DNA of 64,000 nucleotides. It comes from Lentibacillus sediminis (GTDB lineage: Bacteria; Bacillota; Bacilli; Bacillales; Amphibacillaceae). The stretch covers positions 1 through 64,000 of the forward strand of contig NZ_NIXK01000008.1 in NCBI RefSeq assembly GCF_002763455.1. Direction: 5' to 3'. How positions within the stretch are numbered: the stretch's first letter is position 1; each line of letters starts with the position of its first letter. This document shows, piece after piece, positions 1 to 8,454 of the stretch. The position numbers were made by a program, and so were the translations under genes. The notes beneath the pieces are model-generated. The model ran no database searches. It was not told the DNA's origin and saw only the letters and a list, made by a program, of their open reading frames with translations.

Positions 1-110
1 GGAAGTTTTCTCTCTCGGGCGGAAGTTTTCTCTCTCGGGCGGAAGTTTTCTCTCTCGGGCGGAAGTTTTCTCTCTCGGGCGGAAGTTTTCTCTCTCGGGC
101 GGAAGTTTCC
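1..110. repeat. 20-bp tandem repeat array
   Basis: Five identical 20-bp units (GGAAGTTTTCTCTCTCGGGC) run from 1 to 100, followed by a partial sixth unit that diverges. The array starts at the window edge, so it may be longer. It lies just beyond the clpE terminator. A degenerate relative occurs at about 27825-27935. There are no spacers between units, so it is not a CRISPR array. Confidence 0.95.
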
Positions 111-137
111 GCCCGTCGTTCGACCCCCACGCCAAAC

Positions 138-167
138 ACAAAAACCCTGCTGGCAAAACCAGCAGGG
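138..167 (-). terminator. clpE intrinsic terminator
   Basis: A 9-bp perfect stem (CCCTGCTGG / CCAGCAGGG, loop CAAAA on the plus strand, 145-167) is followed on the minus strand by a run of five T. It lies 14 bp beyond the clpE stop codon. Confidence 0.9.
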
Positions 168-180
168 CTATCACATTCAC

Positions 181-2319
181 TTATCCTCTTTTAACCGCAA
201 TTTCGCCTTCTTCCACATCAACCTGTACCGATTCAACTGTTTCTTCTTCCAGAACCAGGTCGGTCAGCTGATCTTCAATTTTGTCCTGGATCACCCGGCG
301 CAATGGTCTTGCCCCAAACCGTTTGTCATATCCAAGACGGACCAGTTCGCGTTTCGCTGCTTCGGAAATGCTGATCTTAATGTCGTTTTCCTCGATGTTC
401 TCTTGCAGATCTGCAAGCATGAGGTCTACGATTTCCATTAAGTTATCCTCTGACAGTTCATTGAAGTTGATGATCGCATCGAAACGGTTCAGGAATTCCG
501 GCTTAAAGTAGTCACTCAGGTTTTCCAGTGTGGAAACAGATTCATGGGCGGCCTTGTTAAAGCCGACATTGACTGTTTTCACACCGGTTCCTGCATTGCT
601 TGTCATGATAATCACGGTTTCCTTAAAGCTTACCGTGCGTCCATGGGAATCGGTCAGATGCCCGTCTTCCATAATTTGCAGAAACATATTCTGTACGTCC
701 GGATGAGCTTTTTCAATCTCATCCAGCAAAATAATTGAATATGGGTTATGGCGGACTTTTTCCGTCAGCTGACCTGCTTCCTCATGACCGACATAGCCTG
801 GAGGAGAACCGATAATTTTTGACACCGTGTGTTTTTCCATATATTCGCTCATGTCGAGACGAATCAACGAGTCACGTGAACCGAATAATTCCTCGGCAAG
901 TGCTCTGGTCAATTCTGTTTTACCAACACCGGTCGGTCCGACAAACAGGAAGGAACCGATTGGACGATATTTGGATTTCAGTCCTGCGCGGCTGCGGCGG
1001 ACGGCCTTAGCCACTTTGTTGACTGCCTCATTCTGACCGATTACTTTCGTGCCAAGCTGATCAGCCAGATTTTTCATTTTTTCCCGTTTATCTGTTTGTA
1101 GCTTCGTCACAGGAATGCCAGTTTTTTCTTCAACAATTAGTTGAATATCGGAAACATCGACATCAATTACCTGTTCCTCGTCTTTGGCTTTTTCCAGCTG
1201 TTTTTGCAGCTGAATTTCCTGATACCTCAAGTTGGCAGCACGTTCATATTCTTCCTGCTCAGCTGCTTCTTCTTTTTCCTTGATGATCTCTTCAAGACGC
1301 TGATTGATGGTACCAGAGTCTTTTTGCGCATTGGACAAATTCAGGCGGGAGCCGACTTCATCCATCAGATCAATTGCTTTGTCCGGGAGGAAGCGGTCTT
1401 GGATATAGCGGCTTGATAGTGTGACAAACGCCTGAATTGCTTCCTCGGAATAGCGCACTTCATGGAATTTTTCGTAACGGTCTTTAATGCCATTCAGAAT
1501 CTGTACGGCCTCTTCAGCAGTCGGTTCTTTGACCATAATCGGCTGCAAACGGCGTTCCAGTGCAGAGTCTTTCTCAATCTGACGGTATTCCTTCAGTGTT
1601 GTTGCCCCGATTAATTGGAGTTCGCCGCGGGCTAGTGCAGGTTTTAAAATATTGCCTGCATCCATTTGCGAGCTTTCCGCTGTGCCGGCACCTACCAGCA
1701 GGTGGACCTCATCGACAAACAAAATGACCTCGTCACGCTGCTGCAGTTCCTGAATCAGCTGTTTCATCCGTTCTTCAAACTGACCGCGCATGCTTGTATT
1801 TGCTACAAGGGACGCCACATCCAGCACATAAACTTCTTTGTTGATCAGCTTGGCAGGGACATCGCCTTCTGTAATTTTGACGGAAAGTCCTTCCGCGATC
1901 GCTGTTTTACCAACACCTGGTTCACCAATCAGTACAGGGTTGTTTTTATTTCTTCTATTCAGTGTTTCAATAACACGTTTGATTTCATTTTCCCTGCCGA
2001 TGACGGAATCAACTTTTCCTGATCTTGCATCATCAGTGACATTTTTGCCTAATTGATCCAGCAGGCCATTGCCGCGTTTTCCTTGTTTTTGCTTCGTTCT
2101 TGTTCCGGTTTGGCCGCTGCCTCCCTGGGCAAAGTTCTGAGAATATGCATCATGCGCATTTCCAAATGGAGAATTCGAGAAAAAGTCATTGGAATTCATC
2201 ATTTTCCCCTGAATTTCACGGAAACAATCATTGCAGAGATGCACTTGTGTCTTTTGATTATTAATATTCATCGCCAAGTTAATATTCGCTTGGTTCTCAC
2301 CACAATTTTGACAAAGCAT
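181..2319 (-). CDS. clpE: ATP-dependent Clp protease ATPase subunit ClpE
   Basis: HSP100/Clp AAA+ unfoldase that feeds misfolded proteins to ClpP in the cytoplasm. The N-terminus carries a four-cysteine zinc finger (C3, C6, C29, C32) typical of ClpE and absent from ClpC. Two AAA+ modules follow, with Walker A motifs GEPGVGKT (about residue 132) and GPTGVGKT (about 465). A UVR-like coiled stretch ([10 protein letters not shown]) lies between them. Its 712 residues fit the family. The ATG has the strong site TAAGGAGG upstream. Regulation is visible: two sigma-A promoters and three CtsR boxes lie upstream. It is monocistronic, ending at a strong terminator. The assignment to ClpE rather than ClpC rests on the zinc finger and the lack of the long ClpC N-domain. 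Confidence 0.97.
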   Translation of the reverse strand: MLCQNCGENQANINLAMNINNQKTQVHLCNDCFREIQGKMMNSNDFFSNSPFGNAHDAYSQNFAQGGSGQTGTRTKQKQGKRGNGLLDQLGKNVTDDARSGKVDSVIGRENEIKRVIETLNRRNKNNPVLIGEPGVGKTAIAEGLSVKITEGDVPAKLINKEVYVLDVASLVANTSMRGQFEERMKQLIQELQQRDEVILFVDEVHLLVGAGTAESSQMDAGNILKPALARGELQLIGATTLKEYRQIEKDSALERRLQPIMVKEPTAEEAVQILNGIKDRYEKFHEVRYSEEAIQAFVTLSSRYIQDRFLPDKAIDLMDEVGSRLNLSNAQKDSGTINQRLEEIIKEKEEAAEQEEYERAANLRYQEIQLQKQLEKAKDEEQVIDVDVSDIQLIVEEKTGIPVTKLQTDKREKMKNLADQLGTKVIGQNEAVNKVAKAVRRSRAGLKSKYRPIGSFLFVGPTGVGKTELTRALAEELFGSRDSLIRLDMSEYMEKHTVSKIIGSPPGYVGHEEAGQLTEKVRHNPYSIILLDEIEKAHPDVQNMFLQIMEDGHLTDSHGRTVSFKETVIIMTSNAGTGVKTVNVGFNKAAHESVSTLENLSDYFKPEFLNRFDAIINFNELSEDNLMEIVDLMLADLQENIEENDIKISISEAAKRELVRLGYDKRFGARPLRRVIQDKIEDQLTDLVLEEETVESVQVDVEEGEIAVKRG

Positions 2320-2362
2320 GTGCTAATTCCTCCTTATATATTGGCTGATAATTAAATTTGAC

Positions 2363-2380
2363 TTTGACTATCTTTGACCT
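2363..2380 (-). promoter_or_regulatory. CtsR operator, promoter-proximal
   Basis: Reads AGGTCAAAGATAGTCAAA on the minus strand, two heptads matching the CtsR consensus RGTCAAANANRGTCAAA. It begins a few bases after the -10 element of the downstream clpE promoter, where bound CtsR would block initiation. Binding itself is inferred. Confidence 0.93.
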
Positions 2381-2389
2381 ATTAATTAC

Positions 2390-2418
2390 ATTATAATCTT
2401 CCTTTTGCTGTTTGACAA
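2390..2418 (-). promoter_or_regulatory. clpE sigma-A promoter P1 (proximal)
   Basis: Minus strand -35 TTGTCA (2413-2418), 17-bp spacer, -10 TATAAT (2390-2395). Directly followed by the proximal CtsR box. Confidence 0.88.
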
Positions 2419-2467
2419 AAGATTTGTTTACAGCTTTCGGTTATTGATATATCAAGCTTGTTGTTGA

Positions 2468-2485
2468 TTTGACTATTTTTGACCT
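2468..2485 (-). promoter_or_regulatory. CtsR operator, middle
   Basis: Reads AGGTCAAAAATAGTCAAA on the minus strand, two full CtsR heptads located at the predicted start of the distal clpE promoter. Confidence 0.92.
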
Positions 2486-2493
2486 TTGACTTT

Positions 2494-2522
2494 ATTATAC
2501 ATTGACCTTCTTTGACTTTCAA
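2494..2522 (-). promoter_or_regulatory. clpE sigma-A promoter P2 (distal)
   Basis: Minus strand -35 TTGAAA (2517-2522), 17-bp spacer, -10 TATAAT (2494-2499). A third CtsR box occupies its spacer and the middle box sits at its start point. Confidence 0.88.
2501..2517 (-). promoter_or_regulatory. CtsR operator, distal (one mismatch)
   Basis: Reads AGTCAAAGAAGGTCAAT on the minus strand; the last base departs from the second heptad. It fills the spacer of the distal clpE promoter, so occupancy would exclude RNA polymerase. Confidence 0.8.
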
Positions 2523-2552
2523 GGACTTTGGTTAAATTTTTTTAGAGAAATT

Positions 2553-2584
2553 GAAAAGACAGACAAGCACACTGCCTGTCTGTC
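2553..2584 (-). terminator. terminator of the acyl-CoA synthetase gene
   Basis: An 8-bp stem (GACAGACA 2558-2565 with TGTCTGTC 2577-2584) followed on the minus strand by TTTT. It lies just after the synthetase stop codon. Confidence 0.8.
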
Positions 2585-2598
2585 CATTCTCTTCTCTA

Positions 2599-4179
2599 TT
2601 ATTTTGCTGCCGGGTTGCTGCTGGCGCGGAGTTCCACCCGTCGAATCTTGCCTGATGTTGTTTTCGGCAGTTCATCGATAAACTCGATCTCGCGCGGATA
2701 TTTATAAGGAGCAGTGAGCTTCTTGACATGATCCTGCAGCTCCTTCACAAGTTCATCCCTGTCTGACTTTACGTTTTCTTTCAAAACTACAAAAGCTTTG
2801 ACGATGCTGCCTCTGACCTCATCCGGCGCAGCAACAACGGCACATTCCTGGACGTATGGGTGTCTTACCAGGGAATCTTCCACTTCAAACGGCCCAATAG
2901 TATAGCCGGAGCTGATGATAATATCATCACGGCGGCCTTCAAACCAGAAATAGCCGTCCTCATCCTTGGATGCCTGGTCCCCGGTAATATAGTAATCCCC
3001 GATCTGCGACATTTTTGTCCGCTCCGGATCTTTGTAATATTCGCGGAACAATGCCGGACAGTCCTGCTTCACCGCAATATCGCCGACCACATTTGGCGCG
3101 GCAGGGTTGCCATCTTCATCGATAATCTCCACATCATTTCCCGGTGTCGGCTTGCCCATCGATCCTGGCCTTACTTCCATTCCTTTGACAAATCCGAGCA
3201 GCAGCGTATTTTCCGTCTGACCATAGCCATCTCTTACAGTAAGATCAAAATGTCTGCGGAACGTATCGATCACTTCAACATTCAGCGGCTCACCTGCTGA
3301 AACGGCGTCGTGCAATGCTGGCAGCTGATAGTCCTCCAGGTTGTCCACTTTTGCCATCAGCCTGTATTCCGTCGGGGTGCAGCAGAGCACGTTAATTTGT
3401 TTATCCTGTAGTAGCTGCAGATATTTGGACGGGTTAAACTTGCCATCATAAATAAACCCGGTCGCTCCTGAGCCTAACACGGATAAAAATGGACTCCAGA
3501 TCCACTTCTGCCAGCCTGGCCCGGCTGTCGCCCAAACTGTGTCCCCTTCCTCAATGCAGAGCCAGTTTTCCGGCGCTGTCTTCAGATGGGCAAACCCCCA
3601 GCCGTGTGTATGTACAACCCCTTTTGGATTGCCCGTTGTCCCTGAGGTATATGGCAAAAAGGCGATATCATCACGGGTTGTTGGTGCCATCGCTCTCTGC
3701 CCGTCCGCATCTTCTTTCAGTTCATCAAGAAACAACCAGTCTTCAGCAGGGCCGCCAACCGAAAATTTGACGAGCTGATCATATTCCCCGATATCTTTAA
3801 ACTGTCCGGTGAAAGCTGCCTGACTGACAACTGCCTTGGCTTCCCCGTGACTGATTCGATATTGTAAATCTTTTGTCTTCAGCATTTCCGAGCTTGGTAT
3901 GATAACAATCCCGCTTTTCAGTGCAGCAAGATATACTTCATACACTTCGATCGAACGTGGAATCATGACCAGGATTTTATCTCCTTTTTCCAGACCATTT
4001 TCCGCAAAAATATTTCCGATTCGGTTTACGTTTTTCATCAGTTCGGTGTAGGTTATCTCGCGTGTGTCTCCTGCTTCATTTTCATAGATCAGGGCTTTTC
4101 TGCTTCCCGTTCCTGCATATTTTTCCATTTCCATTACGATATTATAGTCATTTGGTGCAATCAGATCTTGTCTCTCCAC
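2599..4179 (-). CDS. AMP-forming acyl-CoA synthetase (medium-chain acyl-CoA / acetyl-CoA synthetase type)
   Basis: Adenylate-forming ligase that activates a carboxylic acid to its CoA thioester with ATP. The P-loop-like motif YTSGTTGNPKG (about residue 180), the mid-region motif DGYGQTE and the C-terminal hinge and lysine region PKTTSGKIRR are all intact. The length of about 526 residues is normal for the acyl-CoA synthetase ACSM/AcsA-like group. A GTG at 4188 would lie only one base after the Shine-Dalgarno AAGGGGGA, so the in-frame GTG at 4179, nine bases downstream, is the better start. It is monocistronic. The substrate (acetate, propionate or a medium-chain acid) cannot be read from the sequence. 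Confidence 0.9.
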   Translation of the reverse strand: MERQDLIAPNDYNIVMEMEKYAGTGSRKALIYENEAGDTREITYTELMKNVNRIGNIFAENGLEKGDKILVMIPRSIEVYEVYLAALKSGIVIIPSSEMLKTKDLQYRISHGEAKAVVSQAAFTGQFKDIGEYDQLVKFSVGGPAEDWLFLDELKEDADGQRAMAPTTRDDIAFLPYTSGTTGNPKGVVHTHGWGFAHLKTAPENWLCIEEGDTVWATAGPGWQKWIWSPFLSVLGSGATGFIYDGKFNPSKYLQLLQDKQINVLCCTPTEYRLMAKVDNLEDYQLPALHDAVSAGEPLNVEVIDTFRRHFDLTVRDGYGQTENTLLLGFVKGMEVRPGSMGKPTPGNDVEIIDEDGNPAAPNVVGDIAVKQDCPALFREYYKDPERTKMSQIGDYYITGDQASKDEDGYFWFEGRRDDIIISSGYTIGPFEVEDSLVRHPYVQECAVVAAPDEVRGSIVKAFVVLKENVKSDRDELVKELQDHVKKLTAPYKYPREIEFIDELPKTTSGKIRRVELRASSNPAAK

Positions 4180-4308
4180 TCCGTTCACTCCCCCTTGCTG
4201 ATTTGTCCCTCTATTATAACAAAGGTTGTGAAATTTTTAAACGTTCCAATCCCTCGAAACCTGATCCCGATGTGAAAAATTGGAGTACATTCTACGTTCC
4301 TGTTTTCT

Positions 4309-4334
4309 GTTTACCTGACAATAAAGGAGGGTAT
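4309..4334 (+). promoter_or_regulatory. sigma-B promoter
   Basis: GTTTAC (4309-4314), 14-bp spacer, GGGTAT (4329-4334). This matches the B. subtilis sigma-B consensus GTTTAA-N14-GGGTAT at 11 of 12 positions. It lies 29 bp before the start codon of a general-stress gene, which supports the call. Confidence 0.9.
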
Positions 4335-4362
4335 TCATATTTAAAACAAGGAGGGATTCAGA

Positions 4363-4704
4363 GTGGAACCTAAATATAAGATATTCCATGATGATGATCA
4401 ATTGAGTGAATCGATTGATAAACTTAGAAATGACGGCACACCGGATGACGATATTTATCTTCTTGCGCATGATAACGATCATGACAGGCGTGCCAGAAAG
4501 GAAACAGATGCTAATAAAATCGGTGTGAAGGTAACAGGAATAGGCACTGCTACGAAAAATATCTTTAGAGGTAAAGGGGACACTTTAAGATCAAAAATGG
4601 AGGAAATCGGGTTTGATAAATCGAAGGCAGAGCAATTGAAAGTAGAACTCGACAAGGGTAAATCGTTATTAGTGGTCACCAATCAAGATAAAGTTGAGTT
4701 TTAA
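4363..4704 (+). CDS. general stress protein, YflT / GSP17M-like
   Basis: A small soluble protein of 113 residues with the pattern of the general stress protein 17M-like (YflT) family. It has an N-terminal fold beginning KYKIFHDDDQLSESIDKL, a middle VKVTGIGTATKN segment, and a C-terminal KGKSLLVVTNQD strand. Family members in Bacillus are induced by sigma-B under heat, salt and ethanol stress; their biochemical role is unknown. The start is GTG with AAGGAGGG eight bases upstream. A near-perfect sigma-B promoter supports the assignment. A hairpin follows the stop codon (4710-4745). Confidence 0.88.
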   Translation: MEPKYKIFHDDDQLSESIDKLRNDGTPDDDIYLLAHDNDHDRRARKETDANKIGVKVTGIGTATKNIFRGKGDTLRSKMEEIGFDKSKAEQLKVELDKGKSLLVVTNQDKVEF

Positions 4705-4709
4705 AACAT

Positions 4710-4745
4710 GAGCTTGCGGAGGAACGATTGTTTTTCTGCAAGCTC
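4710..4745 (+). terminator. possible terminator after the stress gene
   Basis: An 8-bp stem, GAGCTTGC (4710-4717) with GCAAGCTC (4738-4745), and a 20-base loop, followed by a short TTT. The weak U-tract makes this a moderate call. Confidence 0.45.
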
Positions 4746-4833
4746 TTTAGGCATTGAAATCCTTACGGTTGAAGCATGCCTTTTCGACGTCTACGTTTTC
4801 ACAAGACTTTTGAACACCTTCTAAAAATAAAAC

Positions 4834-4859
4834 AGACGGGACATCCATCTGTCCCGTCT
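4834..4859 (-). terminator. terminator of pdaA
   Basis: A 10-bp perfect stem (AGACGGGACA / TGTCCCGTCT) with a six-base loop. On the minus strand it is followed by GTTTTATTTTT, giving a good U-tract for the convergent pdaA transcript. Confidence 0.88.
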
Positions 4860-4882
4860 TCCATTACTGCTCTCGCCACAAA

Positions 4883-5671
4883 CTAATAACCATATATCAC
4901 TTTCGGCAGTTTATCCCGCAGCACTAAGTCATCCAGGCTCTTAAAGGAGTAACCCTGATCTTTCAATTCACTGATCATCTGCTCCAACCCCTTAGCATTA
5001 TCCTCAGACACCGTATGAAGCAGGACAATAGCCCCTGGGTGGATTTGTTTCATTACCTCGTCAAATGCGTACTCCCAGCCTTTTTGCTTGTTGGTTTCCC
5101 AGTCCACAAATGCAAGGGACCAGAAAATGTGAATATAACCGAGCTCGTTGGCCCATTCCAATGTCTGTTCATTAAACATTCCTCGCGGCGGCCTCAAATA
5201 TTTCAATTCTTCCTGGTCCGACACTTCTGCCACAGCATCTTCCAGTGTTTCCAATTCCTTTTTCATCGATTTCTTGGAAATCACGGAGAAATCCGGGTGA
5301 TGATAGGAATGGTTGCCAATAATGTGTCCTTCCTCCACCATACGCTGGACAAGCTCCGGTTCACTTTCCACGTATTGGCCAGTGACAAAAAACGTTGCCG
5401 GCACATCGGTTTTTTCCAGCACATCCAATATGCTGTCGGTATAACCTTGCTCATAGCCATTGTCAAAGGTAAGATAGATGTTTTTCTCCCCGGAAAGATC
5501 GGCATAATAGGCGTTGTACTTATTCAGCATTTGCTGATAGCTGCCTATCTCGGGAACTTCATGTTCGGTGTTTTTCTTAAAACCCCATCCATATCCGTCG
5601 GCAACCACTGCAGTAGTCCCAACAGAAAAGACAAGAAAAATGATGAATGGTGCCACAATTAATTTGCGCAT
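4883..5671 (-). CDS. pdaA: delta-lactam-biosynthetic de-N-acetylase PdaA-like
   Basis: NodB-type polysaccharide deacetylase. PdaA removes acetyl groups from N-acetylmuramic acid in spore cortex peptidoglycan, a step to muramic-delta-lactam, which germination enzymes recognise. The 262-residue protein has an N-terminal signal or anchor segment (LIVAPFIIFLVFSVGTTAVVA). The NodB motifs follow: TFDNGYE in place of the usual TFDDG, a hallmark of PdaA; the HSYHHPDF metal motif; RPPRG; and LLHTVS. Start ATG is preceded by AGGGTGGG. It stands alone between a terminator and a repeat-filled gap. The role in sporulation is inferred from the family. Confidence 0.9.
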   Translation of the reverse strand: MRKLIVAPFIIFLVFSVGTTAVVADGYGWGFKKNTEHEVPEIGSYQQMLNKYNAYYADLSGEKNIYLTFDNGYEQGYTDSILDVLEKTDVPATFFVTGQYVESEPELVQRMVEEGHIIGNHSYHHPDFSVISKKSMKKELETLEDAVAEVSDQEELKYLRPPRGMFNEQTLEWANELGYIHIFWSLAFVDWETNKQKGWEYAFDEVMKQIHPGAIVLLHTVSEDNAKGLEQMISELKDQGYSFKSLDDLVLRDKLPKVIYGY

Positions 5672-5784
5672 AATAACCCACCCTGTTTTTTCTTACCTTT
5701 TCCTGTTGGTGTGTGATTTATTCAAGTTGCAGAGGATGTTCAAATACGCGCGGTGCGTCTTCTGGGAGGTGTGCTACTAAAAAC

Positions 5785-5960
5785 TCGGTTCTTTACAACA
5801 TTCCGGGCGCTCTTCCCGCCAGTTTTGTTGGAGAGAACGACTCTCTAATGCATTTCAACCACTCTGCTTGATACTTTTGCACGAGAGAAAGCTTCTCTAA
5901 TGCATTTCGGGCGCTCACCCTGCCAGTTTTGACGGAGAGAACGACTCTGTCCGCATGTAC
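5785..5960. repeat. degenerate 50-odd-bp intergenic repeat cluster
   Basis: The gap between the transporter and pdaA contains three diverged units with the shared core GAGAGAACGACTCTCTAATG and CATTTCGGGCGCTC, separated by about 50-60 bp. Related units occur at 19361-19620 and 24905-25025. No coding sense is apparent. Confidence 0.7.
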
Positions 5961-5966
5961 CTCTAC

Positions 5967-7277
5967 TTACAGCACAAGCGCGGCAACCCATCCAAAAATA
6001 AACAGGGGAATATTATAGTGTATAAAGGTCGGCACCACGGTATCCCAAATGTGGTGGTGCTTGCCATCTGCATTTAAGCCGGAAGTCGGTCCAAGCGTAC
6101 TGTCAGAAGCTGGTGAACCTGCATCGCCTAAACCTCCAGCCGTACCAATTAATGCCGCGGTTGCTAGCGGCGAGAATCCGGCACCTACACAGATTGGCAC
6201 AAACAGCGCAGCCACGATCGGTATCGTGCCAAAAGATGAACCAATCCCCAGGGTTACAATTAATCCGACAAGCAACAAGACGAACGCAATCAGTGGCTGA
6301 TTATCTCCCAGGATTCCGGAAGACATTTCAACCAGCGCCTCAATTGAACCTGTCTCTTGAAGCACCTGAGCATAACCTGAAGCGATCAGCATAACAAAGG
6401 CAATTGTCCCCATCATCCCGATTCCCTCTGAGACGACTTGATCTCCACGGTTAAACGGAACAGCCAGAAAAACAAACATTAATACCAGCCCGGTTAAAGC
6501 ACCAGCAATTAAGTTTCCAGTAATGATTTGTACAACCAAAGCCCCGGCAATCGCAATAAGTGTAAAGAGATGGGTCCGGTTAAACTTCACTTCTTTTAAT
6601 TCTACTTGCTGTTCTGGTGCGACCGTGCCGCCAGCACCTGAAACAGCATCCCTGTCTCCACGGTAGCTGAAGAAAACAGCGATCAGCAAGCCAACGACCA
6701 TCCCAAGTCCCGGAATCAGCATAGACAAGGCAGTCTCCTGAACAGATAACTCCACTCCGCTGGCTGCCATACTTTCCACCATTGTCTGATGGAAAATAAG
6801 CCCAAATCCTGCAGGAATCATCAAATAAGGTGCTTTCAAACCAAAAGTCAGTGCAGCTGCTACTCCGCGGCGGTCGATGCGCATGTTGTCAAATACCTTG
6901 AGCATCGGAGGAATTAATATAGGAATAAAAGCAATATGCACAGGAACCACATTTTGCGACAAAGACGCCGCTCCCGCAATAACCAGGACCATCATGGTTT
7001 TCTTTCCGGTAAGCACCCTGATCAGAAAATTGACCAATATGCCGGTTATGCCTGTGTAGCTGATCGCTACAGCAAACGCGCCAAGCAAAATATAGCTTAA
7101 AGCTGTGCTCGCCTGTCCCCCCATTCCGCTTACGAGCATTTCTATGGATTCAATTAAACCTAATCCTGTCATCATTCCAGCAGTCAAAGCAGCAGCTATA
7201 ATAGCAATAATTACATTTACACGCAATAAACTGAGGATGGTCATGACAAGAACCGATACAATCACAGCCCATTCCAT
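5967..7277 (-). CDS. YuiF-type Na+/H+ antiporter family transporter (putative amino-acid transporter)
   Basis: Integral membrane protein of 436 residues with about 11-12 hydrophobic segments. It belongs to the ion-transporter superfamily group represented by B. subtilis YuiF, annotated as Na+/H+ antiporter-like or a histidine/amino-acid transporter. Family features include the SLSQNVVPVHIAFIPILIPPML segment, cut here at SLSQNVVPVHIAF, and the C-terminal AGGLGDAGSPASDSTLGPT loop, seen as GDAGSPASDSTLGPT. The start ATG follows GAGAGGGG. It is flanked on both sides by repeat-rich gaps and appears monocistronic. The substrate is unknown. Confidence 0.82.
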   Translation of the reverse strand: MEWAVIVSVLVMTILSLLRVNVIIAIIAAALTAGMMTGLGLIESIEMLVSGMGGQASTALSYILLGAFAVAISYTGITGILVNFLIRVLTGKKTMMVLVIAGAASLSQNVVPVHIAFIPILIPPMLKVFDNMRIDRRGVAAALTFGLKAPYLMIPAGFGLIFHQTMVESMAASGVELSVQETALSMLIPGLGMVVGLLIAVFFSYRGDRDAVSGAGGTVAPEQQVELKEVKFNRTHLFTLIAIAGALVVQIITGNLIAGALTGLVLMFVFLAVPFNRGDQVVSEGIGMMGTIAFVMLIASGYAQVLQETGSIEALVEMSSGILGDNQPLIAFVLLLVGLIVTLGIGSSFGTIPIVAALFVPICVGAGFSPLATAALIGTAGGLGDAGSPASDSTLGPTSGLNADGKHHHIWDTVVPTFIHYNIPLFIFGWVAALVL

Positions 7278-7497
7278 GGATGTTTCCCCTCTCTATCAAT
7301 CAGCAGTTATTTTTTCTTTAATACTTCATCATGATAAAGCATTAAAGCTAAAAAATCAACCCCCTCTTAAAGAGGAAAAAACTGGATGCTGGTTAGCAAT
7401 TGTGCTAACGGCAGCCACTTTATCCAGGTGGTTTTCTAAAATTGTTGTTCTTTACAACCTCAATAAAATGCAACGTAAATTAGTGTGGGCTATGATC

Positions 7498-7620
7498 GCC
7501 GCTGCGGAAATACCCTTCGCTTTCCGCGGGCGCTGGTGAGCCTCCTCGTGCTGCCGCACTGCGGGGTCTCACCTATGCTTACCATCCCGCAGGAGTCTAC
7601 GGGTATTTCCTCCGCTAACT
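7498..7620. repeat. about 125-bp Bacillaceae-type palindromic repeat, copy 1
   Basis: Imperfectly palindromic element. Its ends read GCGGAAATACCC and GGGTATTTCCTCCGC, with inner blocks CCCGCAGGAGTC and GGGGTCTCACC. Read on the minus strand it aligns closely with the copy at 13738-13864. Similar elements are scattered between genes in many Bacillaceae. Confidence 0.88.
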
Positions 7621-7668
7621 GTGTGATGCTTGATTAAATTAAACGTCAGCTAACCGCTTTGTTGATGA

Positions 7669-7800
7669 TTGATTGGAGCGGAGGGCATCCAACTCCTGCG
7701 GGAAAGCACGAGTCTGAAGACCCCGCAGCGGCGGTTTTCCGCGAGGAGGCTGAAGCCGTGCCCGCGGAAAGCGGATGCCCGCAGCGGTGGGGGGGGCGTC
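7669..7800. repeat. about 125-bp palindromic repeat, copy 2
   Basis: A diverged copy with the same landmarks: GGAGCGGAGGGCATCC at one end, ACTCCTGCGGGAAAGC, GACCCCGCAG, GAGGAGGCTGAAG, and CCCGCGGAAAGCGGATGCC near the other end. It lies opposite in orientation to copy 1, so the desR downstream gap holds two inverted copies. Confidence 0.85.
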
Positions 7801-7854
7801 ACAGTTTCCTTCAACTCCGAAATTAATAACCAGCAAAACTTACGAAAGGACCCG

Positions 7855-8454
7855 TTATTTAAACCAGCCTTTCTCCTTAAAACGGGAGATCGCTTCAATC
7901 CGGTTGCTTACATCAAGCTTATCGAGAATGACGGACACATAATTTCGTACAGTGCCATTCGTGATAAACAGCTCTTTGGCAATCTCTTTCGTGGTTTTTC
8001 CATCAGCGATCAGCTTGATTACCTCCTGTTCCCTTGCTGTCAGAGGATTTTCGTCGTCATATGCCATGTCAACAAGCTCTGGCGCATAGACCTTTCTGCC
8101 ACTGACAATGGTGCGAATCGCACTTGCCAACTCATCACTTGGACTGTCTTTGAGCAAATAACCGCTCACATCCGCTTTTCGGGCACGTTCAAAATACCCT
8201 TGGCGTGCAAAGGTGGTTAATACCACTACCTTACATGGATGATCCTTTAATTCTTCCGCTGCGTCCAGTCCGCTTTTTAACGGCATCTCAATATCCATAA
8301 TACAAATATCAGGCTCATGCTGCTTCACCAAAGCCAGCGCCTCTTCGCCATTTCTCGCTTTGGCAATGACCTTCATATCTTCTTCTAAATCAAGCAATGC
8401 TCCCAATGCCCCGAGCAGCATCCCCTGATCTTCGGCAATTACAATACGAATCAC
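7855..8454 (-). CDS. desR: two-component response regulator DesR
   Basis: NarL/LuxR-type response regulator of 199 residues. The receiver domain has the acidic pair ED near residue 8, the phospho-accepting Asp in PDICIMDIEMP (about residue 53), and the Lys in LLKDS. A LuxR HTH (LTAREQEVIKLIADGKTTKEIA) covers the C-terminal third. In B. subtilis DesR-P activates des when membranes become too rigid. The GTG start overlaps the desK stop (GTGA), so the pair is translationally coupled. A GGGGGGAGA site precedes it. Placement beside desK and des makes the identity firm. Confidence 0.93.
   Translation of the reverse strand: MIRIVIAEDQGMLLGALGALLDLEEDMKVIAKARNGEEALALVKQHEPDICIMDIEMPLKSGLDAAEELKDHPCKVVVLTTFARQGYFERARKADVSGYLLKDSPSDELASAIRTIVSGRKVYAPELVDMAYDDENPLTAREQEVIKLIADGKTTKEIAKELFITNGTVRNYVSVILDKLDVSNRIEAISRFKEKGWFK

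Noticed and set aside
1-110. CRISPR array
   Set aside because: Units are contiguous with no spacers, and no cas genes are present.
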